Below are positions 40,379 to 49,682 of a DNA stretch of 64,000 nucleotides, one piece after another (the first letter of the stretch is position 1; each line of letters opens with the position of its first letter). Under the pieces are notes generated by a model, which did no database searches, was not told the origin of the DNA, and saw only the letters and a list, made by a program, of their open reading frames with translations. Source of the stretch: Neglectibacter sp. X58 (GTDB taxonomy: Bacteria; Bacillota; Clostridia; Oscillospirales; Acutalibacteraceae); NCBI RefSeq assembly GCF_009936035.1, contig NZ_QWEO01000001.1, positions 347,851 to 411,850 on the forward strand. Reading direction: 5' to 3'. The position numbers and the translations under genes are program-made.

Positions 40379-41581
40379 CACCGCGTCCACTTTAAGGATT
40401 TCCGCCAGGGCAGAGGCCTCTGCCCCCCGGATTGCCACCTGCTGGCCCGGGCGCAGGGCGCCCACGTCTGTTACAGCCTGCCCCTTTTCATCGCGCACCA
40501 GGGCATATCCCCGGGACAGCACCCGCAGAGGGCTTAAAGCGTCCAGCCTGCCGGCAAGGGCGGAAAGCTCTCCCCTGCTTTTGTCCAGCCGCCTTTGCTG
40601 CATCCCTGCCAGGGCCTTTGTAAGCCCCGCAAGCCTTTCCCGGCAGGCCTGCACATAGGCCGCGGGGCTTTGCAGAGGGGAATCCCTCGTGAGGATGTCC
40701 ACGCTTTGCCGCAGGGAATCTACAAAGCTCTTCGACTCCTCCAGGAAATACCGGTGGAAAGACCTCATCCTTTCCATTTCTTCCAGGCAGTCCGGGGTAC
40801 ACAGCTCTGCTGCCGCGCTGGGGGTGGGGGCGCGCAGGTCGGCGGCAAAATCGCAGATGGTAAAATCTGTCTCATGGCCTACGGCAGACACCACCGGGAT
40901 GGCGGAGGCATAAACGGCCCGGGCCAGTGCCTCATCGTTAAAGGCCCACAAATCCTCCAAAGAGCCGCCGCCCCGGCCTATGATGATAACATCGCAGGCC
41001 CGCCTCCGGTTCAATGCCTCTATGGCGGCTCTTAACTGGGCGGGAGCGCCCTCCCCCTGCACCAGCACCGGGCAAAATACAATCTCCGCCAAAGGCCACC
41101 GCCGGGCAGTTACCTGCAAAATATCCCGCACTGCCGCCCCGCTGGGAGAGGTGACCACCCCGATTCTCTCCGGATAGGCAGGCAGGGGCCGCTTATGCTC
41201 CCTGTCAAACAGCCCCTCCGCAGTCAGGCGCTCCTTTAGCTGCTCATAGGCAAGGCTTAAGGCCCCCATGCCGTCGGGCTGCATGTCCTCCCCATAAAGC
41301 TGGTACTGCCCGCTTGGCTCATACACCGACACCCTGCCCCGGACAATCACCTTCATGCCGTTTTGGGGCCGGAAGCGCAGCCGCCGGGCCGCCCCTGCGA
41401 ACATCACAGCCTTTATCACAGACTTTTCGTCCTTTAGGGAAAAATACAGGTGCCCTGATTTATAGTGGTCTGTAAAATTGGAGATTTCCCCGCTGACAAG
41501 GATATCGGAAAGCCGCCCGTCTCCTTCTATGAGGGATTTAAGGAAGAAATTCACCTGGGAAACTGTCAGCACGCCGCTCAT
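40376..41581 (-). CDS. xseA: Exodeoxyribonuclease VII large subunit
   Basis: The catalytic subunit of exonuclease VII. The 401-residue protein has an N-terminal OB fold (about 5-100, VSGEISNFTDHYKSGHLYFSLKD) and the central catalytic domain with GVVTSPSGAAVRDI, IIIGRGGGSLEDLWAFNDE and SAVGHETDFTICDFAAD. A coiled C-terminal part follows. It overlaps the upstream Kae1-like gene by 4 bp (ATGA). Its stop codon is the first triplet of repeat B. Confidence 0.95.
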   Translation of the reverse strand: MSGVLTVSQVNFFLKSLIEGDGRLSDILVSGEISNFTDHYKSGHLYFSLKDEKSVIKAVMFAGAARRLRFRPQNGMKVIVRGRVSVYEPSGQYQLYGEDMQPDGMGALSLAYEQLKERLTAEGLFDREHKRPLPAYPERIGVVTSPSGAAVRDILQVTARRWPLAEIVFCPVLVQGEGAPAQLRAAIEALNRRRACDVIIIGRGGGSLEDLWAFNDEALARAVYASAIPVVSAVGHETDFTICDFAADLRAPTPSAAAELCTPDCLEEMERMRSFHRYFLEESKSFVDSLRQSVDILTRDSPLQSPAAYVQACRERLAGLTKALAGMQQRRLDKSRGELSALAGRLDALSPLRVLSRGYALVRDEKGQAVTDVGALRPGQQVAIRGAEASALAEILKVDAV

Positions 41582-42504
41582 AAGCCCGCCCTCTTTTTAT
41601 AGGCCAGTATGGCCGCCCCTGCCCCATTGTCTGAAGAAAACTCCGGCGCGGCAAACCATGCCCCGTATTTTTGGGAAAGCCTGTCCCGCAAAATGCTATT
41701 GGAGCACACGCCCCCTGCGAACAGCACAGGGAGGGGGCCATGCTCCCCCAATAGGGCTTCGCACATTTTGTCTAAAGCCGCCCCAATGGATTCTATGCAG
41801 AACCGGGCTGTCTCCGCTGGCTCCCGGCCCTCCCGCACCATGGCGGCGCTTTTATTTTCAATCCCGGAAAGAGAGCAGTCCGCGCCCTTCATGGCAGGGC
41901 GCACAGATACCTTGTCCGTCCATCTGAGGGCCAGCTTTTCCAGTTCCGGCCCACAGGGGAAGGGAAGCCCCAGCATAACGCCTACCCTGTCCACTGCCTG
42001 TCCGGCCTTGAGGTCAAGGGACCGGGCGGCTAAAACCGCGTTTGGCATTCCGTCCCTGTCAGGAGCCACCAGAAGGGCCTCTGTGGTGCCCCCGGAGACG
42101 TGGAAGGCCAAAAAGGGCTTTCTGAGCAGGTCAAGCTTTCCCGCCGAATAGAGCGCCGCCGCAATATGCCCCTGCTGGTGGGAAAAATATTCTATAGGCA
42201 CGCACCAGGCCCCGGCTAAAGCCTGGGCAAACCCCTTTCCCACTAAAAAGCAGGGCATGTAAGAGCCTTCCGCGCCGCGGGGGGACACGGAAACCCCCAC
42301 CGCGTCCATAGCCTCCCCCCTCTCCAGGATGGGGGCCAGCACCTGGGGAAGCTGCCGCACATGGTGAAACACCGCATCGCTTTGCCGCAGGCCCTTTTCC
42401 CCGGGCTTCACCGGCAGCAGCATGCGGCGGTTTTCCAGCACCTCCCCCGCAAAAACAGCGGCGGAGGTGGTATAATTGCTTGTATCTATCCCTAAGCAGC
42501 GCAC
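41578..42504 (-). CDS. Kae1/TsaD-like protein (paralogue of the tRNA t6A enzyme)
   Basis: A 308-residue ASKHA-fold protein related to TsaD (PF00814). It starts LGIDTSNYTTSAAVF, carries the metal-binding pair in HQQGHIAAAL and FHVSGGTTEALLV, and ends FAGGVCSNSILRDRL...DNGAGAAILA. It is shorter and more divergent than canonical TsaD of about 335-345, so it is probably the clostridial paralogue and not the essential t6A enzyme. Function unknown. Between nusB and xseA in a tight operon. Confidence 0.8.
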   Translation of the reverse strand: MRCLGIDTSNYTTSAAVFAGEVLENRRMLLPVKPGEKGLRQSDAVFHHVRQLPQVLAPILERGEAMDAVGVSVSPRGAEGSYMPCFLVGKGFAQALAGAWCVPIEYFSHQQGHIAAALYSAGKLDLLRKPFLAFHVSGGTTEALLVAPDRDGMPNAVLAARSLDLKAGQAVDRVGVMLGLPFPCGPELEKLALRWTDKVSVRPAMKGADCSLSGIENKSAAMVREGREPAETARFCIESIGAALDKMCEALLGEHGPLPVLFAGGVCSNSILRDRLSQKYGAWFAAPEFSSDNGAGAAILAYKKRAGL

Positions 42505-42559
42505 CAGCCTCCTCCTTTCCTTTTAAAAGCCATGCCAATAAGCCGGCACAGCTTTTGCT

Positions 42560-43006
42560 CTACTTTTCCGCTTCCCCTTGCGGCTCTTTCCGGGGGTTAG
42601 GGAACTCTTCCTTTCTGTGCTGGCGCGCAACAGACGCCAGCACCCCGTTGATATAGGGCGCGTCATCTTTCCCGCCGTAGGTTTTTGCCAATTCCACCGC
42701 TTCGTTAATGGAAACGCTGGCAGGGATGTCCTGGGCAAAAAGCAGCTCGTATACCGAAAGCCGCAGCAGCGCCAAGGTTACCTTGGAAAGCCTGCGCAGG
42801 CTCCAGCCCCGGATGTTTTCGCTAATCACCTTGTCAATCTTTTCCCCCTGGCGCTCCGCCCCCAGGGCCACCTCCTCCGCAAAGGGATCGGGAATCAGAT
42901 CCCGGGCCTCCGTGGCGGCGTGGAGGATGTCGTTCATGCTCTCCCCTCCTGTTGCCTGTTCAAACAGCAGGCAGAACGCCTGCTCCCTTGCTTCCCGTCT
43001 TGTCAT
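42560..43006 (-). CDS. nusB: Transcription antitermination factor NusB
   Basis: Binds boxA RNA with NusE and supports antitermination in rRNA operons. The 148-residue helical protein starts MTRREAREQAFCLLFEQA and has the conserved LRLSVYELLFAQDIPASVSINEAVELAKTYG, split here as positions about 90-119. ATG 43006 is the family start; the long upstream frame is spurious. It probably heads the nusB to phospholipase-like operon, since a terminator separates it from spmB. Confidence 0.94.
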   Translation of the reverse strand: MTRREAREQAFCLLFEQATGGESMNDILHAATEARDLIPDPFAEEVALGAERQGEKIDKVISENIRGWSLRRLSKVTLALLRLSVYELLFAQDIPASVSINEAVELAKTYGGKDDAPYINGVLASVARQHRKEEFPNPRKEPQGEAEK

Positions 43007-43091
43007 ACGCACCCCACCACCGCGCGGAACCCGTCCCGCGCCTTCCTTTCCTTTTTCACTTTTCCTCAGCCATATCCCGTAAAAGCGGCAG

Positions 43092-43120
43092 AAAAAAAGC
43101 CCGCCTGGCTGCGGCGGGCC
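43092..43120 (-). terminator. Terminator after spmB
   Basis: GGCCCGCC...GGCGGGC stem followed by seven T on the minus strand. Confidence 0.85.
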
Positions 43121-43186
43121 TGTCCGGCCTTTCCTGCGGCTTGTTATAGCCATTTTATCACAGAAGCCGGGATACTGCAAGAAAAT

Positions 43187-43705
43187 CTATCCAAAAATCT
43201 TTACGGAAATAATGGAAAGCGCCAGGGCGGCTGTATCCCCCAAAAGTCCGGCAGGCACCGAATAGGAAAGCTTTTTGCAGCCGCAGGCGCCAAAGTATAC
43301 GGTGATGGCGTAAAAGGTGGTTTCTGTGGAGGCTGTCAGCACAGAGGCTATCCTGCCGGTTTCGCTGTCCGGGCCAAACTGCTGGAGCAGGGACAGGGCA
43401 TAAGCTGAGGATCCGCTGCCGGAAACAGGCCGCAAAAGGGCCAGGGGCAGCAGCTCCGGGTCAATGTGGGCAGCCTGGGCTAAAGGCGCCATAAGGCCGC
43501 ACAGCAGTTCCAGCAGGCCGGACTGGCGCATCATGGTTACAGCGAGAATCAGCCCGATAAGGGTGGGCAGCAGCCCTAAGGTGGTGTGTACCCCCTCCTT
43601 TGCCCCCTGTACAAAGGAGTCGAATACGTCAATGTTTTTGAAGAAGCCATACAGCAGGATGAAGCCCAGTATCACAGGCAGGGCCGCCGCGCCGATTTTT
43701 TCCAT
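43187..43705 (-). CDS. spmB: Spore maturation protein B
   Basis: A 172-residue membrane protein of the nucleoside-recognition (Gate) family, required with SpmA for spore-core dehydration in Bacillus. VILGFILLYGFFKNIDVFDSFVQGAKEG and RPVSGSGSSAYALSLLQQFGPDS are the SpmB pattern. It follows spmA by 23 bp. Its presence marks the host as a spore former. Confidence 0.93.
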   Translation of the reverse strand: MEKIGAAALPVILGFILLYGFFKNIDVFDSFVQGAKEGVHTTLGLLPTLIGLILAVTMMRQSGLLELLCGLMAPLAQAAHIDPELLPLALLRPVSGSGSSAYALSLLQQFGPDSETGRIASVLTASTETTFYAITVYFGACGCKKLSYSVPAGLLGDTAALALSIISVKIFG

Positions 43706-43728
43706 GCCCCTCTCCCCCTTTCTTGTGT

Positions 43729-44310
43729 TTACAAGCAGCTTTTTCCCTCCATTATTTTGCAGAACAGCAGGGCCGCGAGCAGCGCCCCCAGAGAGGTGAT
43801 CCAGATCTCCGGCAGGATGCCGAAGGGCTGCGCGCTGCCGCAGGCGCCCCGCATGGCAGCCATGTTAATGGGCAGAAGCTGCAGGGAAGCTGTGTTCATC
43901 ACCACAAAGAGCACCATTCCCTTTGTGGGCATATCCCCGCGGGGGTTCTTTTCCTGCATAGCCTGCATGGCGGCTATCCCCAAGGGGGTGGCGGCGTTGC
44001 CAAGGCCCAGGAAATTGGCGGAAATGTTCATGCAGATTTTCCCCTTAATTTCCCTGTCCCCTTTGTATTCCGGGAAAAGCCAGTTGATTACAGGGGAAAA
44101 GGCCTCTGCCAGGAGATTGGTAAGCCCGCTCTTTTCCGCGATTTTCAAAAAGCCCAGCCAGGCGCACATGCTGCCTAAAAGGGAAATGGAAAGCTCTACC
44201 GCCCCTTGGGCCCCTTCCATTACAGCAGCGGACAGCTCCCCCAGCCTGCCGGTACACAGGGCGCAGAGGACGCTGGCGGCAATCATGCCGAACCAAATGT
44301 AGTTTATCAT
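43729..44310 (-). CDS. spmA: Spore maturation protein A
   Basis: A 193-residue membrane protein, partner of SpmB. MINYIWFGMIAASVLCALCTG starts helix 1. NISANFLGLGNAATPLGI (with the Asn-Gly-rich Gate motif) and FVVMNTASLQLLPI are conserved. The ATG at 44310 has AAAGGAGG 9 bp upstream; an upstream extension lacks a ribosome site. First gene of the spmAB pair, divergent from the peptidase gene. Confidence 0.93.
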   Translation of the reverse strand: MINYIWFGMIAASVLCALCTGRLGELSAAVMEGAQGAVELSISLLGSMCAWLGFLKIAEKSGLTNLLAEAFSPVINWLFPEYKGDREIKGKICMNISANFLGLGNAATPLGIAAMQAMQEKNPRGDMPTKGMVLFVVMNTASLQLLPINMAAMRGACGSAQPFGILPEIWITSLGALLAALLFCKIMEGKSCL

Positions 44311-44345
44311 AAAAAAGCCCCTCCTTTTTCCCGCTGGGCTTGACT

Positions 44346-44373
44346 TTGCCGGCAAAAAAGTTTATCGTATAGA
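44346..44373 (+). promoter_or_regulatory. Probable promoter of the peptidase-HD pair
   Basis: TTGCCG (44346-44351), 16 bp, TATAGA (44368-44373). Moderate match. Confidence 0.45.
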
Positions 44374-44412
44374 GTGTTCCTATATCCCTTTACAAAAGAA
44401 AGGAAATCGCGT

Positions 44413-45795
44413 ATGTTTGGTGAAAAAATTCTCGAATACTGGGACGATATCCTCCAGGACTTAGCTAAGGTTGTAGCCATCCCCTCTGTGGCAAAGCCCA
44501 CAGAAGGCCCCCATCCCTTTGGGGACGACTGCGCCCGGGTGCTGGACACTGTTGTGGAAATGGCCCAGGGCTATGGCCTGCAGGCCAAAAACGTGGATTA
44601 CTATGCCGCCCACGCCGAGTATGGCGAGGGGGAAGGCAACGCTGTGGTGATGTCCCACATGGACGTGGTGCCCGCAGGGGATCCGGAAAACTGGGACACC
44701 GACCCCTACACCATGGTTATCAAGGACGGCATGGCCTATGGCCGGGGTGTGTCCGACAACAAGGGGGCTGGCATTATCGCCCTGCACTGCCTGCGCGCCT
44801 TAAAGGACGCGGGGGTGAAGGGCAACCGGAAGCTGCGGGTTATTTTCGGCTCTGCCGAGGAAATCGGCATGGGCGACATGCCCTATTACTTCTCCAAAGA
44901 GCAGAAGCCGGACATGGGCTTTACCCCCGACGCGGAATACGGCATCTGCCACTGCGAAAAGGGCGGCATCAATTTCACGGTAACCGGGAAGAATGATTCC
45001 CAGGTGGTGAAAAGCTTTGCCTCCGGCACTGTGGTGAACGCGGTGCCCGCCAAGGCCCAGTGTGAAATCGCCTGCACGGCTGAAGAACTGGAGAAGCTGC
45101 GGGAAGCCGCCCAAAAGGCTGGAACAGAATTTGAAATCACCCCCGCAGAGGGCGGCGCTTCCATTTTGTCCATTGGGCAGGCGGCCCACGCCTCCACCCC
45201 CTGGAACGGCGTGAACGCGGCTTCCCATCTGGTGAAGCTCCTCTATGAGGTGTTCGGGGAAAAAGCCGGCGTTTTCTTTCGCTTTGCCTATGAAAAAATC
45301 GGCCTGCACCACGACGGCGAGCCTATGGGCGTAAAGCTCAGCGACGAGCCCAGCGGCCCCCTCACCTTTAACCTGGGCTTGGTAAACGTGGATGAAAACT
45401 CCTGCAGCCTGACGGTGGATATCCGCTACCCTGCTACTTTAGACGGGCAGGAGATTTCCGCCACCCTGGAAAAGGCTGTGCAGCCCTATGAGGGCCTGGC
45501 CTATACCCTGCTTTCCAACTCTGTCCCCCTGTACCTGCCTAAGGAAAGCCAGCTTGTCACCCTGCTTTCCGGCGCGTATGAGGACGTGACCGGCGAAGAG
45601 TGTGAAATCTTTTCCATGGGCGGCGGCACCTATGCCCGGCAGATGTTTGGCAAGGGCGTTGCTTTCGGCCCCGCCTTCAAGGAAGATCCTAACAGCCATG
45701 CCCACGATGTAAACGAGCGGGTGAAGCTGGACAGCTTGAAGCTTCATGCCCAGATCTGCCTGGAGGCCATGTACAGAATGCTCACAGCGGAATAA
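44413..45795 (+). CDS. M20-family dipeptidase (PepV/Sapep type)
   Basis: A cytoplasmic zinc dipeptidase. The 460-residue protein has VVMSHMDVVPAG (metal His and Asp), DNKGAG, the catalytic Glu pair in GSAEEIGMGD and the C-terminal ligand in PNSHAHDVNE. The lid domain of the PepV branch lies between about 180 and 390. ATG 44413 has AGGAAA 6 bp upstream and gives the family start GEKILEYWDDIL. It is followed 25 bp later by an HD-domain gene. Confidence 0.92.
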   Translation: MFGEKILEYWDDILQDLAKVVAIPSVAKPTEGPHPFGDDCARVLDTVVEMAQGYGLQAKNVDYYAAHAEYGEGEGNAVVMSHMDVVPAGDPENWDTDPYTMVIKDGMAYGRGVSDNKGAGIIALHCLRALKDAGVKGNRKLRVIFGSAEEIGMGDMPYYFSKEQKPDMGFTPDAEYGICHCEKGGINFTVTGKNDSQVVKSFASGTVVNAVPAKAQCEIACTAEELEKLREAAQKAGTEFEITPAEGGASILSIGQAAHASTPWNGVNAASHLVKLLYEVFGEKAGVFFRFAYEKIGLHHDGEPMGVKLSDEPSGPLTFNLGLVNVDENSCSLTVDIRYPATLDGQEISATLEKAVQPYEGLAYTLLSNSVPLYLPKESQLVTLLSGAYEDVTGEECEIFSMGGGTYARQMFGKGVAFGPAFKEDPNSHAHDVNERVKLDSLKLHAQICLEAMYRMLTAE

Positions 45796-45820
45796 AAAGC
45801 TACAGAAAGGCGGTCAGCAT

Positions 45821-46495
45821 ATGGCGGATTACCAAGCCCTCTCCCCCGAAGATATTTTTAAAAACCCGGAGGTGCGCTGCTATATTGAAAGCGGCAACAA
45901 CTGCTTAGGCTCTATCGGCTTTACGGAACACGGCCTTGCCCATGCCAAGCGCAGCAGCCATTATGCCCAGCGCATTTTGGAATCTTTGGGATACCCTGCC
46001 CGCACCTGCGAACTGGCGGCGATTGCCGGGTACATGCATGACATCGGCAACACGGTGAATCGGGCGGATCATGCCCACAGCGGCGCGCTGATGGCCTTCA
46101 CCCTTTTAAACAAACTGCAGATGCCTCCGGAGGAAATCGCCATGGTGTGCTCCGCCATCGGGCACCATGACGAAAAGACGGCTTACCCGGTTAACCCCCT
46201 GGCAGCAGCCCTTATCCTTTCGGACAAAAGCGATGTGCGCCGCACCCGGGTGCGCAAGGATGCAGTGCTGGCGGCGGACATCCATGACCGGGTGAATTAC
46301 GCAGTGGAGGACATGCGGCTTGAAATTGACCCGGAGCAGAAGGTCTGTACATTTAATATTGTGATAGACACGGAAATATGCCCCGTTATGGAATACTTTG
46401 AAATTTTCCTGGAGCGCATGGTGCTGTGCCGCAAGGCCGCAAGAACCCTGGGCCTGCAGTTCGAGCTTATCATCAACAACACCCGGCTGCTTTAA
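45821..46495 (+). CDS. HD-domain phosphohydrolase
   Basis: A 224-residue metal-dependent HD hydrolase. The metal residues are in EHGLAHAKRSSHY (H), GYMHDIGN (HD), IGHHDE and LILSDKSDV (D). The C-terminal 60 residues form a small separate domain that is not recognised. The substrate may be a nucleotide or cyclic dinucleotide; nothing decides it. Cotranscribed with the M20 peptidase upstream. Confidence 0.85.
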   Translation: MADYQALSPEDIFKNPEVRCYIESGNNCLGSIGFTEHGLAHAKRSSHYAQRILESLGYPARTCELAAIAGYMHDIGNTVNRADHAHSGALMAFTLLNKLQMPPEEIAMVCSAIGHHDEKTAYPVNPLAAALILSDKSDVRRTRVRKDAVLAADIHDRVNYAVEDMRLEIDPEQKVCTFNIVIDTEICPVMEYFEIFLERMVLCRKAARTLGLQFELIINNTRLL

Positions 46496-46646
46496 AAGCC
46501 TTTGGGGCCGCTCCAAAGCTGGGTTCCGGCAAAGTTTGCTATATCTTTTCTATATTCAACTTTCCTATGAGCCGCCAGTGTCCTGAACGGCATTAGTAGG
46601 GCGCGGATATACACAGATATAATCCCTTTTAAGCAGAATGTCTTAG

Positions 46647-46680
46647 AAAAGCCCAGAAACCGCTTGGCTTCTGGGCTTTT
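46647..46680. terminator. Bidirectional terminator between HD gene and queA
   Basis: AAAAGCCCAGAA and TTCTGGGCTTTT arms around a 10-nt loop serve both convergent genes. Confidence 0.85.
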
Positions 46681-46700
46681 CAGCGTCTCGCTGACGATAT

Positions 46701-47750
46701 TCACTTCAGGTCTCCAATAAACATCGCATCCCCAAAACTGAAAAACCTGTACTGTTCCCGCACTGCCGCCTCATAGGCCCGCAGCACATGTTCCCTGCCC
46801 GCTAAAGCAGATACCAGCATAATGAGGGTGCTTTCCGGCAGGTGGAAGTTTGTAATAAGCCCGTCCAGGCCCTTGAACTGGTAACCCGGATAGATAAAAA
46901 TATCCGTCCAGCCCTGGCTTTCTTTAAAGCGCCCCTCCCGCCGGGCCACAGACTCTATGGTGCGGCAGCTTGTAGTACCCACAGCTATCACCCTGCCCCC
47001 CCGCTCTTTGGTGGCATTTATCATGTCGGCTGTGGACTGGGGCATGTAATAATGCTCGGCGTGCATTTTGTGGTCGGTGATTCTCTCCGCGCTTACCGGG
47101 CGGAAGGTGCCCAGTCCCACATGGAGCGTCACAAACCCCAGTTCCACCCCCTTTTCTTTAATTTTCTCCAGCAGCTCCGGCGTGAAATGCAGGCCTGCCG
47201 TGGGGGCGGCGGCAGAGCCTGCCTCTTGGGAATACACAGTCTGATACCGCTCCTTATCCTCCAGCTTTTCCTTAATATAAGGGGGCAAAGGCATTTGGCC
47301 TATCTTGTCCAGCAGTTGAAAAAACACACCGTCATAGATAAAGCGGATAAGCCTGTTCCCATCCTCCAGCACGTCTGTAACCTCGCACTGGAGCAGCCCG
47401 TCCCCAAAGGTAAAGCGGCTGCCCTTTTTTGCCCGCTTGCCGGGCTTTGCCAGGGCCTCCCAGACATCATCTCCCTTGTTTTCCAGCAAAAGGAACTCCA
47501 CATGGGCGCCTGTCCCCTCTTTCACCCCGTAAATGCGGGCGGGCAGCACCCGGGAGTCGTTTAAAACTAGGCAGTCGCCGGGACGCAGCAAGTCTGCAAT
47601 ATCCCGGAAATGGCGATGGGTTATCTCCCCTGTTTCCTTGTCAAGGGTCATCAGCCGGGAAGAGTCCCGGGGTTCCACCGGCTTTTGGGCAATCAGCTCC
47701 TGGGGCAAATCATAGTAAAAATCGCGGGTCTGTAAAGTATGTTCCTGCAT
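46701..47750 (-). CDS. queA: tRNA preQ1(34) S-adenosylmethionine ribosyltransferase-isomerase
   Basis: Transfers the ribosyl part of SAM to 7-aminomethyl-7-deazaguanine at tRNA position 34, making epoxyqueuosine. The 349-residue protein has [46 protein letters not shown] and [11 protein letters not shown]. The ATG at 47750 is the family start with only a weak ribosome site. It is monocistronic here, without tgt. It is divergent from the lysine riboswitch. Confidence 0.96.
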   Translation of the reverse strand: MQEHTLQTRDFYYDLPQELIAQKPVEPRDSSRLMTLDKETGEITHRHFRDIADLLRPGDCLVLNDSRVLPARIYGVKEGTGAHVEFLLLENKGDDVWEALAKPGKRAKKGSRFTFGDGLLQCEVTDVLEDGNRLIRFIYDGVFFQLLDKIGQMPLPPYIKEKLEDKERYQTVYSQEAGSAAAPTAGLHFTPELLEKIKEKGVELGFVTLHVGLGTFRPVSAERITDHKMHAEHYYMPQSTADMINATKERGGRVIAVGTTSCRTIESVARREGRFKESQGWTDIFIYPGYQFKGLDGLITNFHLPESTLIMLVSALAGREHVLRAYEAAVREQYRFFSFGDAMFIGDLK

Positions 47751-47800
47751 GGCGTTCACCAGTCCTGTAAAATTTTCATAGAATATCCCGGCCGAAAAAA

Positions 47801-47829
47801 TTGACAATGGCGCAAAACTAAGGTATTAT
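47801..47829 (+). promoter_or_regulatory. Promoter of the lysine-riboswitch operon
   Basis: Perfect TTGACA (47801-47806), 17 bp, TATTAT (47824-47829), with the aptamer starting about 8 nt downstream. Confidence 0.8.
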
Positions 47830-47836
47830 AGAGAAC

Positions 47837-47996
47837 GAATAGAGGCGCGGCTTTCAAAAGTAGCGGGATCGAGGTTGCCAGAACCATAGAAGTCTTGTGA
47901 AAGGGTAAGCTGCCGAAGGGGATATCCGGCAAGTTGACCCTGGTCGCAGCGGCCAACAGCTTTGCGACTGTCATCAAGTATGATGGAGTGCTATTT
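47837..47996 (+). promoter_or_regulatory. Lysine riboswitch (L box) aptamer
   Basis: Contains the L-box core in order: AGAGGCGCGGC, AGTAGC, GAGGTTGCC, GAAAGGGTAAGCTGCCGAAGG, and ACTGTCATCAAG...TGATGGAGTGCTAT. P1 pairs AATAG (47838-47842) with CTATT (47991-47995). It senses lysine and sits ahead of the MazG-like, asd, dapA and dapB genes, which fits feedback control of lysine and diaminopimelate synthesis. Confidence 0.95.
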
Positions 47997-48048
47997 ACTT
48001 AACCAGGCGGCCCTGTGCCGCAGCATTTCTATTATAGGAGATTGGCAG

Positions 48049-48070
48049 CCGGTTTTCAACCGGTTTTTTT
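48049..48070 (+). terminator. Riboswitch-controlled terminator
   Basis: CCGGTT/AACCGG with a 3-nt loop followed by seven T. It lies between the aptamer and the first coding region. A GCGGC/GCCGC hairpin between the two may take part in switching. Confidence 0.82.
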
Positions 48071-48122
48071 GATTCTTCCCGCAGAACTTGCCAGTGTAAA
48101 AAGAGGGAAAAGGAGAATGGCT

Positions 48123-48410
48123 ATGACGGAGGAAGAGCATGCTGTCTTTCAAAAGGCCCTGGACACCTGGGGCGGGGATGCCCAGATCCTCTGCCTGCTG
48201 GAAGAGATGGCAGAGCTACAGGATGCCCTGTGCAAGCATAAGCGGGGCAGGCGCACCACAGACGATATTGCAGAAGAGATAGCCGATGTGGAAATTATGC
48301 TGAACCAGATGAAGCTTTATTTCCGCGTGGAAGAGGAAGTGAAAGCCCAGCGGGCCAGAAAGGTCGGCCGGGTGGAAGAAAGGCTAAGAAGCCGTACCAA
48401 TAGGGCATAG
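48123..48410 (+). CDS. MazG-like nucleotide pyrophosphohydrolase-fold protein
   Basis: A 95-residue all-alpha NTP-pyrophosphatase fold protein. EEMAELQDALCKHKRGRRTTDDIAEEIADVEIML, given here in pieces, carries the metal-binding pattern EExxE...ExxD at about residues 22-26 and 46-51. It probably hydrolyses a nucleoside triphosphate or related pyrophosphate. ATG 48123 has GGAG 8 bp upstream; ATG 48117 is too close to it. It is the first gene under the lysine riboswitch, an unexpected member for this regulon. Confidence 0.78.
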   Translation: MTEEEHAVFQKALDTWGGDAQILCLLEEMAELQDALCKHKRGRRTTDDIAEEIADVEIMLNQMKLYFRVEEEVKAQRARKVGRVEERLRSRTNRA

Positions 48411-48602
48411 CACAAATCTTCCCGGCAAATTTTGCAGGTTTCTGTGTTGGAAATCCTCGACATGCCACAGCATGTCTTGCGGTTTCCGCCTTGAAGCCCA
48501 CAAAATTTTCTCGAAAATATTTGTACCACTCCTATCGGTACAGCTTCTAAGGAATTAAGCAGAACACGAAACATACTCCCACTAAAGAAAGGAACTTGGA
48601 AC

Positions 48603-49682
48603 ATGAAACAGTATCGCGTAGGCATTATCGGATGCACTGGCATGGTGGGCCAGCGCTTTGCCACCATTTTAGAAAACCACCCCTGGTTTAAGGTTACGGC
48701 CCTGGCAGCCAGCGCCCGCTCTGCCGGGAAAACGTATCAGGAGGCCTTGGAGGGCCGCTGGGCCATGGAGGCCCCCATCCCCCCTGCCATGGCAGAACTG
48801 CCCGTATATGACGCGGAGAAGGATATAGACAAGGTTGTCTCTTTGGTGGATTTTGTGTTCTGCGCGGTGAACATGAAATCCGAGGACATTATGGCCCTGG
48901 AAGAGGCCTATGCCAAAAAGGAGTGCCCGGTTATCTCCAACAACAAGCAGCACCGAGGCACGCCGGATGTACCCATGATTATCCCGGAATTAAACGCAGA
49001 GCACCACAAGGTCATCGAGCACCAGAGAAAGCGCTTGGGCACCAAGCGGGGCTTTATCGCCGTCAAGTGCAACTGCTCCCTGCAAAGCTATGTGCCCGCC
49101 ATCCATCCCCTTATGGACTTAGGCGTGACAAAGGTGCTGGCCTGCACCTACCAGGCCATTTCAGGCGCTGGCAAAACCTTTGAAACCATGCCGCAGATTT
49201 TGGATAACGTCATTCCCTATATCGGCGGCGAGGAGGAAAAGTCTGAACAGGAGCCTTTGAAAATCTGGGGCCATGTGGAAAACGGCGTCATTGTAAACGC
49301 CTGCTCTCCTTCCATCACCTCCCAGTGCCTGCGGGTGCCTGTGTCCGACGGGCACATGGCAGCGGTGTTCTTCTCCCTGGAGAAAAAAGCAAGCGTGGAG
49401 GAAATTATTGAGCGCTGGAAAAGCTTCCGAGGCCCCGCTCAGGAGCTGGAGCTGCCCAGCGCCCCCAAACAGTTCATTCATTACTTCGAGGAAAACGACA
49501 GGCCCCAGCCCAAGCTGGACAGGGATATAGAAGGCGGCATGGCCATCTCTGCCGGGCGGCTGCGGCCCGACACCCAGTATGACTATAAGTTTGTCTGCCT
49601 CTCCCACAACACCCTGCGAGGCGCTGCCGGAGGCGGCCTGCTGATGGCAGAGCTTTTGTGCAAGCTGGGCTACTGTGACTGA
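48603..49682 (+). CDS. asd: Aspartate-semialdehyde dehydrogenase
   Basis: Reduces aspartyl phosphate to aspartate semialdehyde, the branch point to lysine, threonine and methionine. The 359-residue protein is of the archaeal/fungal type: VGIIGCTGMVGQRFATIL, the nucleophile in KCNCSLQSY, QAISGAGK and VSDGHMAAV. AAAGGA lies 9 bp before the ATG. It follows the MazG-like gene after 192 bp, in which I see only weak hairpins. Its TGA stop is also the first triplet of repeat C. Confidence 0.95.
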   Translation: MKQYRVGIIGCTGMVGQRFATILENHPWFKVTALAASARSAGKTYQEALEGRWAMEAPIPPAMAELPVYDAEKDIDKVVSLVDFVFCAVNMKSEDIMALEEAYAKKECPVISNNKQHRGTPDVPMIIPELNAEHHKVIEHQRKRLGTKRGFIAVKCNCSLQSYVPAIHPLMDLGVTKVLACTYQAISGAGKTFETMPQILDNVIPYIGGEEEKSEQEPLKIWGHVENGVIVNACSPSITSQCLRVPVSDGHMAAVFFSLEKKASVEEIIERWKSFRGPAQELELPSAPKQFIHYFEENDRPQPKLDRDIEGGMAISAGRLRPDTQYDYKFVCLSHNTLRGAAGGGLLMAELLCKLGYCD

